A stretch of 64,000 nt of DNA from DATKDP01 sp035546335 (GTDB lineage Bacteria; Acidobacteriota; Thermoanaerobaculia; Gp7-AA8), in assembly GCA_035546335.1 (NCBI GenBank), contig DATKDP010000056.1:1-64000 (forward strand). Reading direction: 5' to 3'. Below, piece after piece: positions 29,574 through 38,169 of this stretch. Under the pieces are notes generated by a model, which was not told the origin of the DNA, did not search any database, and saw nothing but the letters and a program-made list of their open reading frames with translations. Position 1 is the stretch's first letter; the number at the start of each line of letters is the position of its first letter. Made by a program: the position numbers and the translations under genes.

Positions 29574-32216
29574 GTGAGAAAGGGCACTCTCTTCCTGGTC
29601 GACGGCTCGTCGAATCTCTATCGCAGCTACTACGCGATTCGAGGGTTGACGAGCTCGGCCGGCCTGGCGACGAACGCCGCATACGGCTTCACGCAGACGC
29701 TCCGCAAGCTCCTCAAGGACCAGCGGCCCGACGCCATCGCGGTGGCCTTCGACGTCGGCGCGACGACGTTCCGTCACCGGCAGTTCGAGGACTACAAGAA
29801 GGATCGCAAGCCGATGCCGGACGATCTATCGATCCAGATCCCATTCGTGTACGAGATTCTGGAAGGGTTCCGCATTCCGGTCATCGGCCTTCCCGACTAC
29901 GAAGCCGATGATCTGATCGGATCGCTGGCGTGCTCGGCCCGGCAGGCAGGGTACCGGGTGGTCATCGCCACGTCCGACAAGGATTTCTTTCAGCTCGTCG
30001 GCGAGGGGATCTCGCTCTATCACACCAGTCGTGACGTGATCTACGACGAGAATGGCGTCCGCGAAGTATTCGGTCTGGCACCCGGCCAGGTCGTCGACGT
30101 GATGGCGATCTGGGGCGATGCGATCGACAACATCCCGGGCGTGCCCGGCATCGGCGAGAAGGGCGCCAAGAGTCTCATCTCACAGTTCGGCTCGCTCGAG
30201 AACCTCTACCAAAACCTCGATCAGGTGAAGAAGGCCTCTCAGCGAAAGGCGCTCGAAGAGCATCGCGATCAGGCCTTCCTGTCGCGCGAGCTGGCAACGA
30301 TCAAATGCGATCTGGTGGTCGATGTCCGGCTCGAGGAGCTGGCGGTTCGTGAGCCCGATCGCGCAAGACTGCACGACGTTTTCTCACGACTCGAGTTCGT
30401 CTCGCTGATGCAGGAGTATCTTCCGGAAGCCCCGGAGGTCGTACGCGACTACCGCCTGGTCGCCAGCGCCGATGAATTGACACGGCTCATCGGAGGTGAC
30501 GAGCCACTCGCCTTTCATCTCGAGCTCGAGCAGTCGGAGGGCTTTGAGGGACGCCCGCTGGCGATTGCGTTCTCCCCGGGCCTGGATCGCGCGATCGTCG
30601 TTTCGCTGGCAGAGGCGACCGGCTCGATCGAGCGGGCGAAGGCGGTCGAGCGCCTCTTCGCCGGCGCGCGCCCTTTCGTGACTCATGACGCGAAGCTGCA
30701 GCTCCGTCGCATCAAAGCGGCCGGCTGGGCGGCTCCTGCCGCACGGATCGACGATGTCATGATCGCCTCCTACGTTCTCAACCCGGGGCTTCCGAGTCAC
30801 GAGCTGGCGACCATCGCCCGCGATCGCCTGCAGCGCAACGTCACCGCCCGGCGGGAGATCGAGAATCGTACCGCGCAGATGTCGCTCGAGACTCCCGACT
30901 GGGTCGAGTACCTCGGCGAGAAATCGGACGTGATCCTCGGGCTCTGGGAGAAGCTGGCGCCGGAGCTCGAGCGCGACGCATCGCTTCGTGAGATCTACGA
31001 TCGGATCGAGCTTCCGCTCATTCCCGTTCTGGCGAAGATGGAGCAGCGGGGCATTCGAATCGACGTCGAGATGCTCGCCGAGATGTCGAAGAGCATGGGT
31101 CAGCAGATCGAGGCACTCGAAGAGAAGATCTACCGTGAGGCGGGAGAGGTCTTCAACATCAACTCTCCCGCCCAGCTCGCGACGATCCTGTTCGAGAAGC
31201 TGCAGTATCCGGCGCAGAAGAAGACACAGAAAACGAAGAGCTATTCGACGGGAGTCGAGGTGCTCCGCGAGCTCGCCAGCCACGGCTACGCCGTTCCCCA
31301 GCTCATTCTCGAGCATCGCGAGCTGCACAAGCTGCGCTCGACCTACGTCGATGCGCTCCCCCAGCTCGTCGGTTCCGACGGCCGCGTCCACACGTCTTTC
31401 AACCAGGCAGTCGCGGCGACGGGCCGGCTCTCCTCATCCGATCCGAATCTGCAGAACATCCCGATTCGCACCGCGCAGGGGCGCGAGATCCGGCGGGCAT
31501 TCATCGCCGACGAAGGCAACGTCCTGCTCGCCGCCGACTACTCGCAGATCGAGCTGCGCGTTCTCGCTCATGTCGCCGACGATCCCGATCTGATCGAGAC
31601 CTTCCGGCGCGGTGCCGACATCCACCGGGCGACTGCAGCAAAAATCTTCGGCGTCTCGGAGATCTTCGTCACTCCCGATCAGCGGAGGGCTTCGAAGACC
31701 ATCAACTTCGGCGTTCTCTACGGGATGTCCGCATTTCGTCTTTCTCACGAGCTTGGAATCTCGACCGGCGAAGCGAAGGAGTTCATCGATTCCTACTTTG
31801 CGCGCTACCCGCGCATCAGAGAATACGTCGAGCGGACGCTCGAGGAAGCGAGAACGACCGGAAAGGTCGCCACGCTCTTCGGACGAGTTCGGTACATTCC
31901 GGAGATCCACAACCGCTCGTGGACGGTGCGCGGCAACGCCGAGAGGATGGCGGTGAATGCGCCGATTCAGGGGACGGCAGCGGACTTGCTGAAGCTGGCG
32001 ATGATCGCCCTCGACCGGCGTCTGGCAGAGGAGGCTCACAACGAGGCTTCGATGCTTCTGACTGTGCACGATGAGATCGTCATCGAGCTTCCGGAAGGGC
32101 GTGCCGAGGAGATCAGCTCGATCGTGAAGACGACAATGGAGACCATTCATCCGCTCTCCGTTCCACTCGCGGTCGACACGTGCTGGGGAACGAGTTGGTA
32201 CGAAGCAAAAGAGTGA
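29574..32216 (+). CDS. polA: DNA polymerase I
   Basis: 880 residues from the GTG at 29574 (GGGAGA upstream): N-terminal 5'-3' exonuclease domain (LVDGSSNLYR, DYEADDLIG), a 3'-5' exonuclease-like domain (about 300-470) and a polymerase domain. Polymerase motifs are intact: DYSQIELR at about 655, RRASKTINFGVLYG at about 703 and VHDEIVIE at about 830. In the proofreading domain, motif I reads FHLELE where the active enzyme has DxE, and motif II reads THDAKLQL instead of N-x3-D, so proofreading is probably lost, as in Taq-type enzymes. Confidence 0.97.
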   Translation: MRKGTLFLVDGSSNLYRSYYAIRGLTSSAGLATNAAYGFTQTLRKLLKDQRPDAIAVAFDVGATTFRHRQFEDYKKDRKPMPDDLSIQIPFVYEILEGFRIPVIGLPDYEADDLIGSLACSARQAGYRVVIATSDKDFFQLVGEGISLYHTSRDVIYDENGVREVFGLAPGQVVDVMAIWGDAIDNIPGVPGIGEKGAKSLISQFGSLENLYQNLDQVKKASQRKALEEHRDQAFLSRELATIKCDLVVDVRLEELAVREPDRARLHDVFSRLEFVSLMQEYLPEAPEVVRDYRLVASADELTRLIGGDEPLAFHLELEQSEGFEGRPLAIAFSPGLDRAIVVSLAEATGSIERAKAVERLFAGARPFVTHDAKLQLRRIKAAGWAAPAARIDDVMIASYVLNPGLPSHELATIARDRLQRNVTARREIENRTAQMSLETPDWVEYLGEKSDVILGLWEKLAPELERDASLREIYDRIELPLIPVLAKMEQRGIRIDVEMLAEMSKSMGQQIEALEEKIYREAGEVFNINSPAQLATILFEKLQYPAQKKTQKTKSYSTGVEVLRELASHGYAVPQLILEHRELHKLRSTYVDALPQLVGSDGRVHTSFNQAVAATGRLSSSDPNLQNIPIRTAQGREIRRAFIADEGNVLLAADYSQIELRVLAHVADDPDLIETFRRGADIHRATAAKIFGVSEIFVTPDQRRASKTINFGVLYGMSAFRLSHELGISTGEAKEFIDSYFARYPRIREYVERTLEEARTTGKVATLFGRVRYIPEIHNRSWTVRGNAERMAVNAPIQGTAADLLKLAMIALDRRLAEEAHNEASMLLTVHDEIVIELPEGRAEEISSIVKTTMETIHPLSVPLAVDTCWGTSWYEAKE

Positions 32217-32236
32217 GGCGGGACGCCGGCTGGGCG

Positions 32237-32971
32237 ATGAGGACTCGCGCGACGCTGGCTGTCGTGGCCGCCGTCGCTCTGTTCGGTGCGCTCGGCTGCC
32301 GCGCCGTCAATCGAATCGTCGAGCAGCGCGCGGCCGAGGGACCGAAGGTCCGCGCGAAGGTTCTCACGATCAGGACGACGATCCATCCCGAAGGAAAGGC
32401 GCTCTTGCACCAGGCCGTGTTTGCGGGCGATGTGATCCGCCTCGGAAGCGAGGTGGATCATCGACGTCTGTTCAACGTGCGAGAGCAGACCGTCACCTTC
32501 GTCGACGACATCGAGAAGACGTATCGAACCGTGCGGCTCGCTGATCTGGTCCGGGAGCGTCAGCAGACGCTCGCCGCCCCGATGCCTGTCGCCGTCGCTC
32601 CCGCGCAGTTCGTCGATTCCGGAACAGTCGGCGAGATCTCCGGCTTCGCGGTCCGGCGCTACGTGCTTCGCCTCGGCAGCTATCACCGCGAACTGTGGCT
32701 CTCGCAGGACGAGATCGTCCCCGAGGCCTTCTTCCCGCTGATGATCTCCTCCGAGCCGATCAGCGAGCCGTTTGCTGGAGTGATGGGTGACGCATTTCGG
32801 GAACTGATCCAGCTTCGTGGCTACCCCGTGCTCGACCAGAGCAGGATGAAGTTCGGTGACCAGACACTGCAGATCGAGCGAAAACTCGAAAAGGTCGAGG
32901 AGAAGATGATTCCGGCAGCATGGGTTCAGGTCCCACGCGAGTATCGCAACCTCGACGAGACGGGATCGTAG
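32237..32971 (+). CDS. Hypothetical lipoprotein
   Basis: 244 residues from ATG 32237, 20 bp after polA. The N-terminus MRTRATLAVVAAVALFGALGC has a lipobox with Cys21. The mature part has TFVDDIEKTYRTV and QDEIVPEAFFP segments and resembles the DUF4412-like class of envelope proteins, but the match is not secure. A KLEKVEEKM helix is near the C-terminus. The TAG stop is immediately followed by a heptamer array. Function unknown. Confidence 0.6.
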   Translation: MRTRATLAVVAAVALFGALGCRAVNRIVEQRAAEGPKVRAKVLTIRTTIHPEGKALLHQAVFAGDVIRLGSEVDHRRLFNVREQTVTFVDDIEKTYRTVRLADLVRERQQTLAAPMPVAVAPAQFVDSGTVGEISGFAVRRYVLRLGSYHRELWLSQDEIVPEAFFPLMISSEPISEPFAGVMGDAFRELIQLRGYPVLDQSRMKFGDQTLQIERKLEKVEEKMIPAAWVQVPREYRNLDETGS

Positions 32972-32974
32972 AGG

Positions 32975-33018
32975 CAGAAACCAGAAACCAGAAACCAGAA
33001 ACTAGAAACTAGAAACTA
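32975..33018. repeat. Heptamer array, locus F left arm
   Basis: Four CAGAAAC then two to three TAGAAAC units, starting four bases after a stop codon. The inverted partner array is at 33357-33390. Confidence 0.85.
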
Positions 33019-33247
33019 CCCAAAAATATTTGAAATTTGAGAGTCAACGGCCGGGCGCGGGCTCGGGAAAGGCGCCGGTTGCCTGCTTCGGGACTGGTCG
33101 GAGTTGAGTATCTCGGTTCAGGCCTTTCTCGACCGCATCGCAGAGAAACCGACCAAATTGATCAAATCCCGGCGCCCAACCGAGTGAGCCACCCGTGCCC
33201 GTGCCCGCGCCCGAGCCCGCGCCCGGCTTCTATGATCAAACTCTGAG
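33019..33247. repeat. CCCAAAAATATT/GGGCGCGGGCTCGGG repeat, copies 2 (direct) and 3 (inverted)
   Basis: 33019-33067 is a direct copy of the repeat at 20762. 33209-33247 is an inverted copy with CCGAGCCCGCGCCCGGC, so the two enclose about 140 bp and form a long foldback. No gene lies inside. Confidence 0.7.
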
Positions 33248-33278
33248 AGACGAATCCTCAGACTTCGCTTTCAAGAAC

Positions 33279-33390
33279 CTGAAACCTGAAAAAGAGCGTA
33301 ACAGAACGCAGCCGCCTGTCTACCCGTGACGATTCTGTGCAGAAAGAACTGCTTTCCTTTCTAGTTTCTGGTTTCTAGTTTCTGGTTTCT
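33279..33390. repeat. Repeat core (GAACGCAGCCGCC) plus inverted heptamer arm, locus F
   Basis: After two CCTGAAA units comes a core whose 55 bp from 33303 recur at 38029 with three substitutions. The right arm has inverted units AGTTTCT and GGTTTCT up to 33390, two bases before the selB stop codon. Confidence 0.85.
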
Positions 33391-33392
33391 TC

Positions 33393-35309
33393 CTACAGAA
33401 TCACCCTCTGATCTCCCACGCGCCGCGTCAATCCTTCGCGATCGAACAGCTCGAGCAGCGGAATGATTAACTTCCGGGTGATTCCATAGAGCTCCTTGAA
33501 CCAGCCGACCTCGGCGCTCTTTCCGCGATGCTCCATGAGGCGGCTCTTTGCTTCGGAAACGACATCGGTATGGAGATAGACACCGTCGGCGAGGCGCACC
33601 AGCCTGCCAGTTTTGACGAGAAATCCGATGACCCCTTCGACCACCTTCGGTTTCTGAGGGATCGTCCTGATGAGCTCGGAAACGGCGGGAGGCGTGAGGC
33701 CCGCCGCGCGATACCGCGCCTCGATCAGCCTGCCGAGCTCACCTTCCACGCCTTTCAGCTCAGGCGAGCGCCCGGGCACGTCGACCAGATCGCCGGCCAG
33801 GGTGATGATTCTCCGCTCCTGGAGATACGCAAGAAGAAACTCGATGATCGCCGCGTCGAGCTTCCCCGGGAAGAGCTTCTGAACGAGCTCTCCTTTCGGA
33901 ACGCCGACGGCGACGCGATTCTCCTTGAAGAATGACTCGAGGAAGCGCATCGCGTCCGTCTCCAGATCGGTCAGGACCGAGCGATGAAGCCAGCGGGGGT
34001 TGGCTCCATCACTGGCGAGAACGAGATCGGGAAGGGCATGCGGGGCCAGCTCGTCCCGGAGGACCTCGAGTCGTATGCCACTCTCCTTCTGGAGTGACAC
34101 CAGCGTCACGCCGAACAGTCCGGCGAGCCGCCCCTTCAACCGGAGTCGTTCGGGAAGCGTTCCCTTCTCCAGCGTCTCGAGGATCTCGTGTCGCGTTCTC
34201 TTCGACAGCTTCAGCGGGTGAGGATCGATGATCGTGCCGCCTCCGATGGTGATCGCCGGGGAGTAGCGACGGATCACGAAGCGATCGCCGGCGATGGCGA
34301 CGACAGGCGATTCGAGTCGAATCTGAGCATACTGATGTCCGCCTCCGCGGAGCACCTTCGCATCGCTGTCGAGCAGCCGTATTTTCCCGAGCAGCTCGGA
34401 TGAGAAATGATGAAATCGGACTCGCGTGTCGTCTTCGAGCGGAGCGGCGTCGGGAAGGAGCTCGAGCCGCACGGTCACGATCCGCGAGCTGCCGAGTGTG
34501 CCGGGTCGCACGATCTGGTCGCCGCGCCGCAGCGCGTCGGTCGCGACATCGGTCAGATTGATCGAGGTTCGCTCCCCGGCGACGGCACGCGTCTGCGGGA
34601 TGCCGTGCGTCTGGATGTTGCGCGCCCGGCTGCGGATTCCTCGGGGGAGGATCTCGACCTCCTGGTCGACAGTGAGCTCGCCGCTGACGGTCGTCCCCGT
34701 CACGACGGAACCGAACCCCTTCATCGTGAAGACGCGATCGATGGGGAGGCGGAAGACGCTGCGCCCGCCTTCCCGATCGGGCGCGGTCATCACCGTCTCG
34801 ATCAGCGCACCCTTCAGCTCCTCGATTCCAACGCCTGTGGTGCTGCTGACGGGAATGATCGGGCGTCCCTCGAGGAACGATCCCCTCACCATCTCCTCGA
34901 TCTCCATCCGGACGATCTCGACGATCTCCGAATCGACGAGATCGCTCTTGGTGATCGCGACCAGCCCCGTCGGAATGCGCAGAAGCGAACAGATCGCGAA
35001 GTGCTCGCGCGTCTGCGGTTTGATCGACTCGTCAGCGGCGACGACCAGGAGCGCGGCGTCGATTCCTCCGACACCCGCCAGCATGTTCTTGACGAACCGC
35101 TCGTGCCCCGGAACATCGATGAAGGCGATCTGCGCCTCCTCCGCTCGCATGCTGGCAAAACCGAGGTCGATGGTGATTCCGCGACGCTTCTCTTCGGGGA
35201 GGCGGTCACAATCGATCCCGGTCAGCGCCCGAACCAGCGCCGTCTTCCCATGGTCGATGTGGCCCGCCGTTCCGACGACACGTCGTTTCTTCTCGTCGCT
35301 GGTGGTCAT
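33393..35309 (-). CDS. selB: Selenocysteine-specific elongation factor SelB
   Basis: 638 residues. The GTPase domain has AGHIDHGKT (about 15-23), RGITIDLGFA switch I, DVPGHERF and TKSD. EF-Tu-like domains 2-3 follow, then C-terminal winged helices (from about 380) that read the SECIS hairpin; the last ends GLTRRVGDQRVIL. It delivers Sec-tRNA to in-frame UGA codons. No selA, selC or selD was found nearby, so it stands alone here. The TAG stop abuts the locus F array. Confidence 0.96.
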   Translation of the reverse strand: MTTSDEKKRRVVGTAGHIDHGKTALVRALTGIDCDRLPEEKRRGITIDLGFASMRAEEAQIAFIDVPGHERFVKNMLAGVGGIDAALLVVAADESIKPQTREHFAICSLLRIPTGLVAITKSDLVDSEIVEIVRMEIEEMVRGSFLEGRPIIPVSSTTGVGIEELKGALIETVMTAPDREGGRSVFRLPIDRVFTMKGFGSVVTGTTVSGELTVDQEVEILPRGIRSRARNIQTHGIPQTRAVAGERTSINLTDVATDALRRGDQIVRPGTLGSSRIVTVRLELLPDAAPLEDDTRVRFHHFSSELLGKIRLLDSDAKVLRGGGHQYAQIRLESPVVAIAGDRFVIRRYSPAITIGGGTIIDPHPLKLSKRTRHEILETLEKGTLPERLRLKGRLAGLFGVTLVSLQKESGIRLEVLRDELAPHALPDLVLASDGANPRWLHRSVLTDLETDAMRFLESFFKENRVAVGVPKGELVQKLFPGKLDAAIIEFLLAYLQERRIITLAGDLVDVPGRSPELKGVEGELGRLIEARYRAAGLTPPAVSELIRTIPQKPKVVEGVIGFLVKTGRLVRLADGVYLHTDVVSEAKSRLMEHRGKSAEVGWFKELYGITRKLIIPLLELFDREGLTRRVGDQRVIL

Positions 35310-35330
35310 CGTAGAGGGAACTCTACAGAG

Positions 35331-35366
35331 GCTCGGGGCTCGAGGCTAGAGGCTAGAGGCTAGAGA
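35331..35366. repeat. Heptamer array, locus G left arm
   Basis: Units CTCGGGG, CTCGAGG, then three CTAGAGG. Read on the minus strand its TAG gives the stop of the HigA fragment at 35360-35362. Confidence 0.8.
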
Positions 35367-35434
35367 GGAACCAGAAACTCTTCCAACAGAACCTCACCCG
35401 GATGAGTCGGTGGGAGCTTTCTCGGTCTTTTCAT
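35360..35434 (-). pseudogene. HigA-type antitoxin fragment (first 24 codons)
   Basis: On the minus strand ATG 35434 opens a frame with the hallmark HigA start KLPPTHPGEVLLEEFL and then stops at TAG 35360-35362, which lies in heptamer array DNA. A full HigA is about 100 residues with a helix-turn-helix that is missing here. It sits 9 bp after the end of a toxin-like frame, the normal higBA spacing, so it is a truncated antitoxin gene. Confidence 0.72.
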
Positions 35435-35443
35435 GTTCGGACC

Positions 35444-35640
35444 TCAATGGTAATCGGTAATCTCCACATCCCAAGCGTCGATCAGGAACCCGTTCTCCTC
35501 ATCAACCTGTTTGACCACGGCACAAATCCATCGCCCCGAGCCCATGCCGCGGTAGAACAAGAATACCGCCGGGTCCTTCCGGCTCCGGCGGATCTGCTCG
35601 GGCTCACGAAGCGTGGCAGGCCGCCGGTCACGAGTGATGG
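35444..35640 (-). pseudogene. Toxin-like gene remnant (HigB-like tail fused to other fragment)
   Basis: The frame reads IRRSRKDPAVFLFYRGM and then ICAVVKQVDEENGFLI, a pattern of small toxin-like nuclease-fold proteins. It ends DAWDVEITDYH, much like the C-terminus of HigB toxins that precede higA. The N-terminus is cut and joined to a CAGATAG heptamer array, so no proper start remains. It may be a chimera of two toxin genes. Function is almost surely lost. Confidence 0.5.
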
Positions 35641-35644
35641 CAAA

Positions 35645-35696
35645 GGACAGATAGCAGACAGCAGATAACAAACCCCAGCTCGAGCCTCGAGCCTCG
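35645..35696. repeat. Heptamer array, locus G right arm
   Basis: CAGATAG/CAGACAG/CAGATAA units, then inverted CTCGAGC/CTCGAGC units. It ends about 15 bp before a TAGAAT box and the histidine kinase gene. Confidence 0.75.
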
Positions 35697-35715
35697 CAAA
35701 GCGTTCCGGGCTAGA

Positions 35716-37938
35716 ATGCTCCGCAAAGGAACGAACGGGAGGAGACCTCTGGCAGACGAGGTGACGCTGTCCGCGGCGGACGAGAGGACGTGGCGGTTCC
35801 ATGTCGCGTTCCATCGGACGCGCAGCATCGTCTATTTCCTCGCCTTCCCGTTCGCGATGACCGCGATCGCGGTCGGAATCGCAACCGCCGAGGTGCGGAG
35901 GATCACCCTGGTGATCTCGATCGCGCTCGCGCTCGCCGTTCTTTTCTATCTGTTCTATCGCTTCCGGCTCGACAGAAGGATCGGGGTGGACCTGGCCCCC
36001 ATCTGGATGACCGCCGACGTCGTCTTCATCACCCTCGCCGTCGTCTTCTCCGGCGGCATGGAGAGCCCGTGGTTCGTCTGGTATCTGACGAACGCCGCGG
36101 CTGCGGCCTTCGTCGCCGGCCGGCGTGCTGCGTTCGTAGTCACGCTCGCCAACACCGCCGCCTACATCGGTGCCCTCTGGGTCACGGGTGAGATCACCGG
36201 GGTCGACGAGAATCTCTATCTGGCTTTTTTTCGAATGTTCTCCATCGCCGGCGCCTCCTGCTTCCTGCTGGTCGGCATCGCCAACGCACAGGAAAAGCGT
36301 CTGCTGATTCAGCAGCTCAAGGACGAAGAGAGAGAGAAGGTGGACGAGCTGACGCGGCTCGCCGACGAGCTGCACAAGCGAACCGAAGAGCTGGACGGCG
36401 CGAACCGGAAAATCCGTGAGGCGGACAGGATGAAGAGCCGCTTCCTGGCGAACATGAGCCACGAGCTGCGAACGCCGATGAACTCGATCATCGGCTTCTC
36501 GGAGATCCTGATCGAGCGGCTGGAGGGGAAGATCGATCCGAAGCAGATCGATTTTCTCGGCCACATCCTAGCCTCCGGGCAGCACCTTCTGGCGATCATC
36601 AACGACATCCTCGACCTGTCGAAGATCGAAGCGGGGAAGGTCGAGCTCTTCCCCGAGACGTTTCCCGTCGGACCGGTGATCGAGAACGTCTGCAACATCG
36701 CACGCGGCGTCGCGAACAAGCGGAAGATCCGATTCGAGCTCGACATCCCCGGCGATCTTCCGGAGATCGAGACCGATCAGGCGAAGTTCAAACAGATCCT
36801 CTACAACCTTCTATCGAACGCAGTGAAGTTTTCTCCGCCCGGCTCGAGTGTCGTGATCCGCGCGCGAGGTGCCGGCGTCGACCGAGAGCACGGCGGCAAA
36901 CTGGCGATCTCCGTGATCGATCGCGGAATCGGAATCGCGCCGGAGGATCAGCAGCTGGTATTCGAAGAGTTCCGGCAGGTCGACTCCAGCTCACGACGGG
37001 AGTTCGGAGGTACCGGTCTCGGGCTCGCCCTGGTGCGGAAATTCGTCGAACTGCAGAATGGGACCGTGTCGCTCGAGAGCGCCATCGGCGAAGGAAGTTG
37101 CTTCACCGTGACTCTTCCCCTCCGGTTCGACGGCGCCACACGCGGCGCCGATGTGCTCGAGACGCACCCGGCCGGGCGCACCGGTGAGCGTGTCCTGATC
37201 GTGGAGGACGACGCGGCTGCATACGAATCGATCAGCCGCACGCTTTCGTCGGCCGCCTACATTCCGATCCGCGCGCGCTACGGAGAAGAGGCGGTCAGAC
37301 TCGCCCGGTCGCTTCGCCCGGTGGCGATCACGCTCGACCTGGTGATTCCGGGATCGGATGGATGGGAGGTGCTCAAGCAGCTCAAGAGCGACGCGCTCAC
37401 GCGCGACATCCCCGTGCTCATCGTCACCGTCGTCGACAATCGCGAGCTCGGAATCGCCCTCGGGGCCGATGATTACTTTCTCAAACCACTCGACAGCGGC
37501 CGCCTCATCGATCGTCTGCAACAGCTCGTCGCAACATCGGCGCGGCGGCCGCGCGTTCTTCTCATCGACGACGACCGAACCGTGCGTGAGATGCTGGCCG
37601 GCGAGCTGCAGCGACACGGCTACGAGCTGATCTCGGCCGACTCGGGGACCGCAGGGATCAAATCAGCGATCAGCGAGCAGCCCGATCTCGTCGTGCTCGA
37701 CCTTCTCATGCCCGGGATCAGCGGATTCGAAGTCGCGAAGATCCTGAAGGAAATGAGCGAGACCAGCCACATTCCCATCCTCATCCTGACGGCCAAGGAT
37801 CTGACCGCCGGCGAAAAGCAGAAGCTGCAGATGCAGATCGCAGCTCTCGTCCCGAAAGGGGAATCGACCGCTTCGCGACTCGTTGCCGCCATTCGTCAGC
37901 TCGAGACGCGGCAGCGGGAACGGGATTGGGCGAGCTGA
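35716..37938 (+). CDS. Hybrid histidine kinase with two receiver domains
   Basis: Up to 740 residues. About five N-terminal membrane helices are followed by a coiled coil, HisKA with the phospho-His in MSHELRTPMN (about residue 248), and a HATPase with LYNLLSNAVKFS, DRGIGIAPED and GGTGLGLAL. Two receivers complete it: the first with Asp in TLDLVIPG (about 540), the second with Asp in VLDLLMPG (about 660). ATG 35716 lacks a ribosome site and overlaps a TAGAAT -10-like box. GGGAGGAG at 35737-35744 points to CTG 35749 as start instead. No output DNA-binding domain is present. Confidence 0.9.
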   Translation: MLRKGTNGRRPLADEVTLSAADERTWRFHVAFHRTRSIVYFLAFPFAMTAIAVGIATAEVRRITLVISIALALAVLFYLFYRFRLDRRIGVDLAPIWMTADVVFITLAVVFSGGMESPWFVWYLTNAAAAAFVAGRRAAFVVTLANTAAYIGALWVTGEITGVDENLYLAFFRMFSIAGASCFLLVGIANAQEKRLLIQQLKDEEREKVDELTRLADELHKRTEELDGANRKIREADRMKSRFLANMSHELRTPMNSIIGFSEILIERLEGKIDPKQIDFLGHILASGQHLLAIINDILDLSKIEAGKVELFPETFPVGPVIENVCNIARGVANKRKIRFELDIPGDLPEIETDQAKFKQILYNLLSNAVKFSPPGSSVVIRARGAGVDREHGGKLAISVIDRGIGIAPEDQQLVFEEFRQVDSSSRREFGGTGLGLALVRKFVELQNGTVSLESAIGEGSCFTVTLPLRFDGATRGADVLETHPAGRTGERVLIVEDDAAAYESISRTLSSAAYIPIRARYGEEAVRLARSLRPVAITLDLVIPGSDGWEVLKQLKSDALTRDIPVLIVTVVDNRELGIALGADDYFLKPLDSGRLIDRLQQLVATSARRPRVLLIDDDRTVREMLAGELQRHGYELISADSGTAGIKSAISEQPDLVVLDLLMPGISGFEVAKILKEMSETSHIPILILTAKDLTAGEKQKLQMQIAALVPKGESTASRLVAAIRQLETRQRERDWAS

Positions 37939-37954
37939 AGGCGGAAGGCGGAGA

Positions 37955-38155
37955 CCTGAAACCTGAAACCTGAAACCTGAAACCTGAAACCTGAAACCTG
38001 AAACCTGAAACCTGAAAGGGAGCGTACGTAGAACGCAGCCGCCCGTCTACCCGTGACGATTCTGTGCAGGAAGAACTGCTCTCCTTCTGCCTGGTTTCAG
38101 GTTTCAGGTTTCAGGTTTCTGGTTTCTAGTTTCTGGTTTCTAGTTTCTGGTTTCA
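37955..38155. repeat. Mirrored heptamer element, locus H
   Basis: Left arm 37955-38017 is exactly nine CCTGAAA units. The core 38019-38087 matches locus F. The right arm 38093-38155 is nine inverted units (GGTTTCA, GGTTTCT, AGTTTCT). It ends 14 bp before the stop of the next gene. Confidence 0.92.
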
Positions 38156-38169
38156 TCTGCCCCTGGGGG

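Noticed and set aside
37955..38155. CRISPR array
   Set aside because: Units are 7 nt and contiguous without spacers; no cas genes are in the window.
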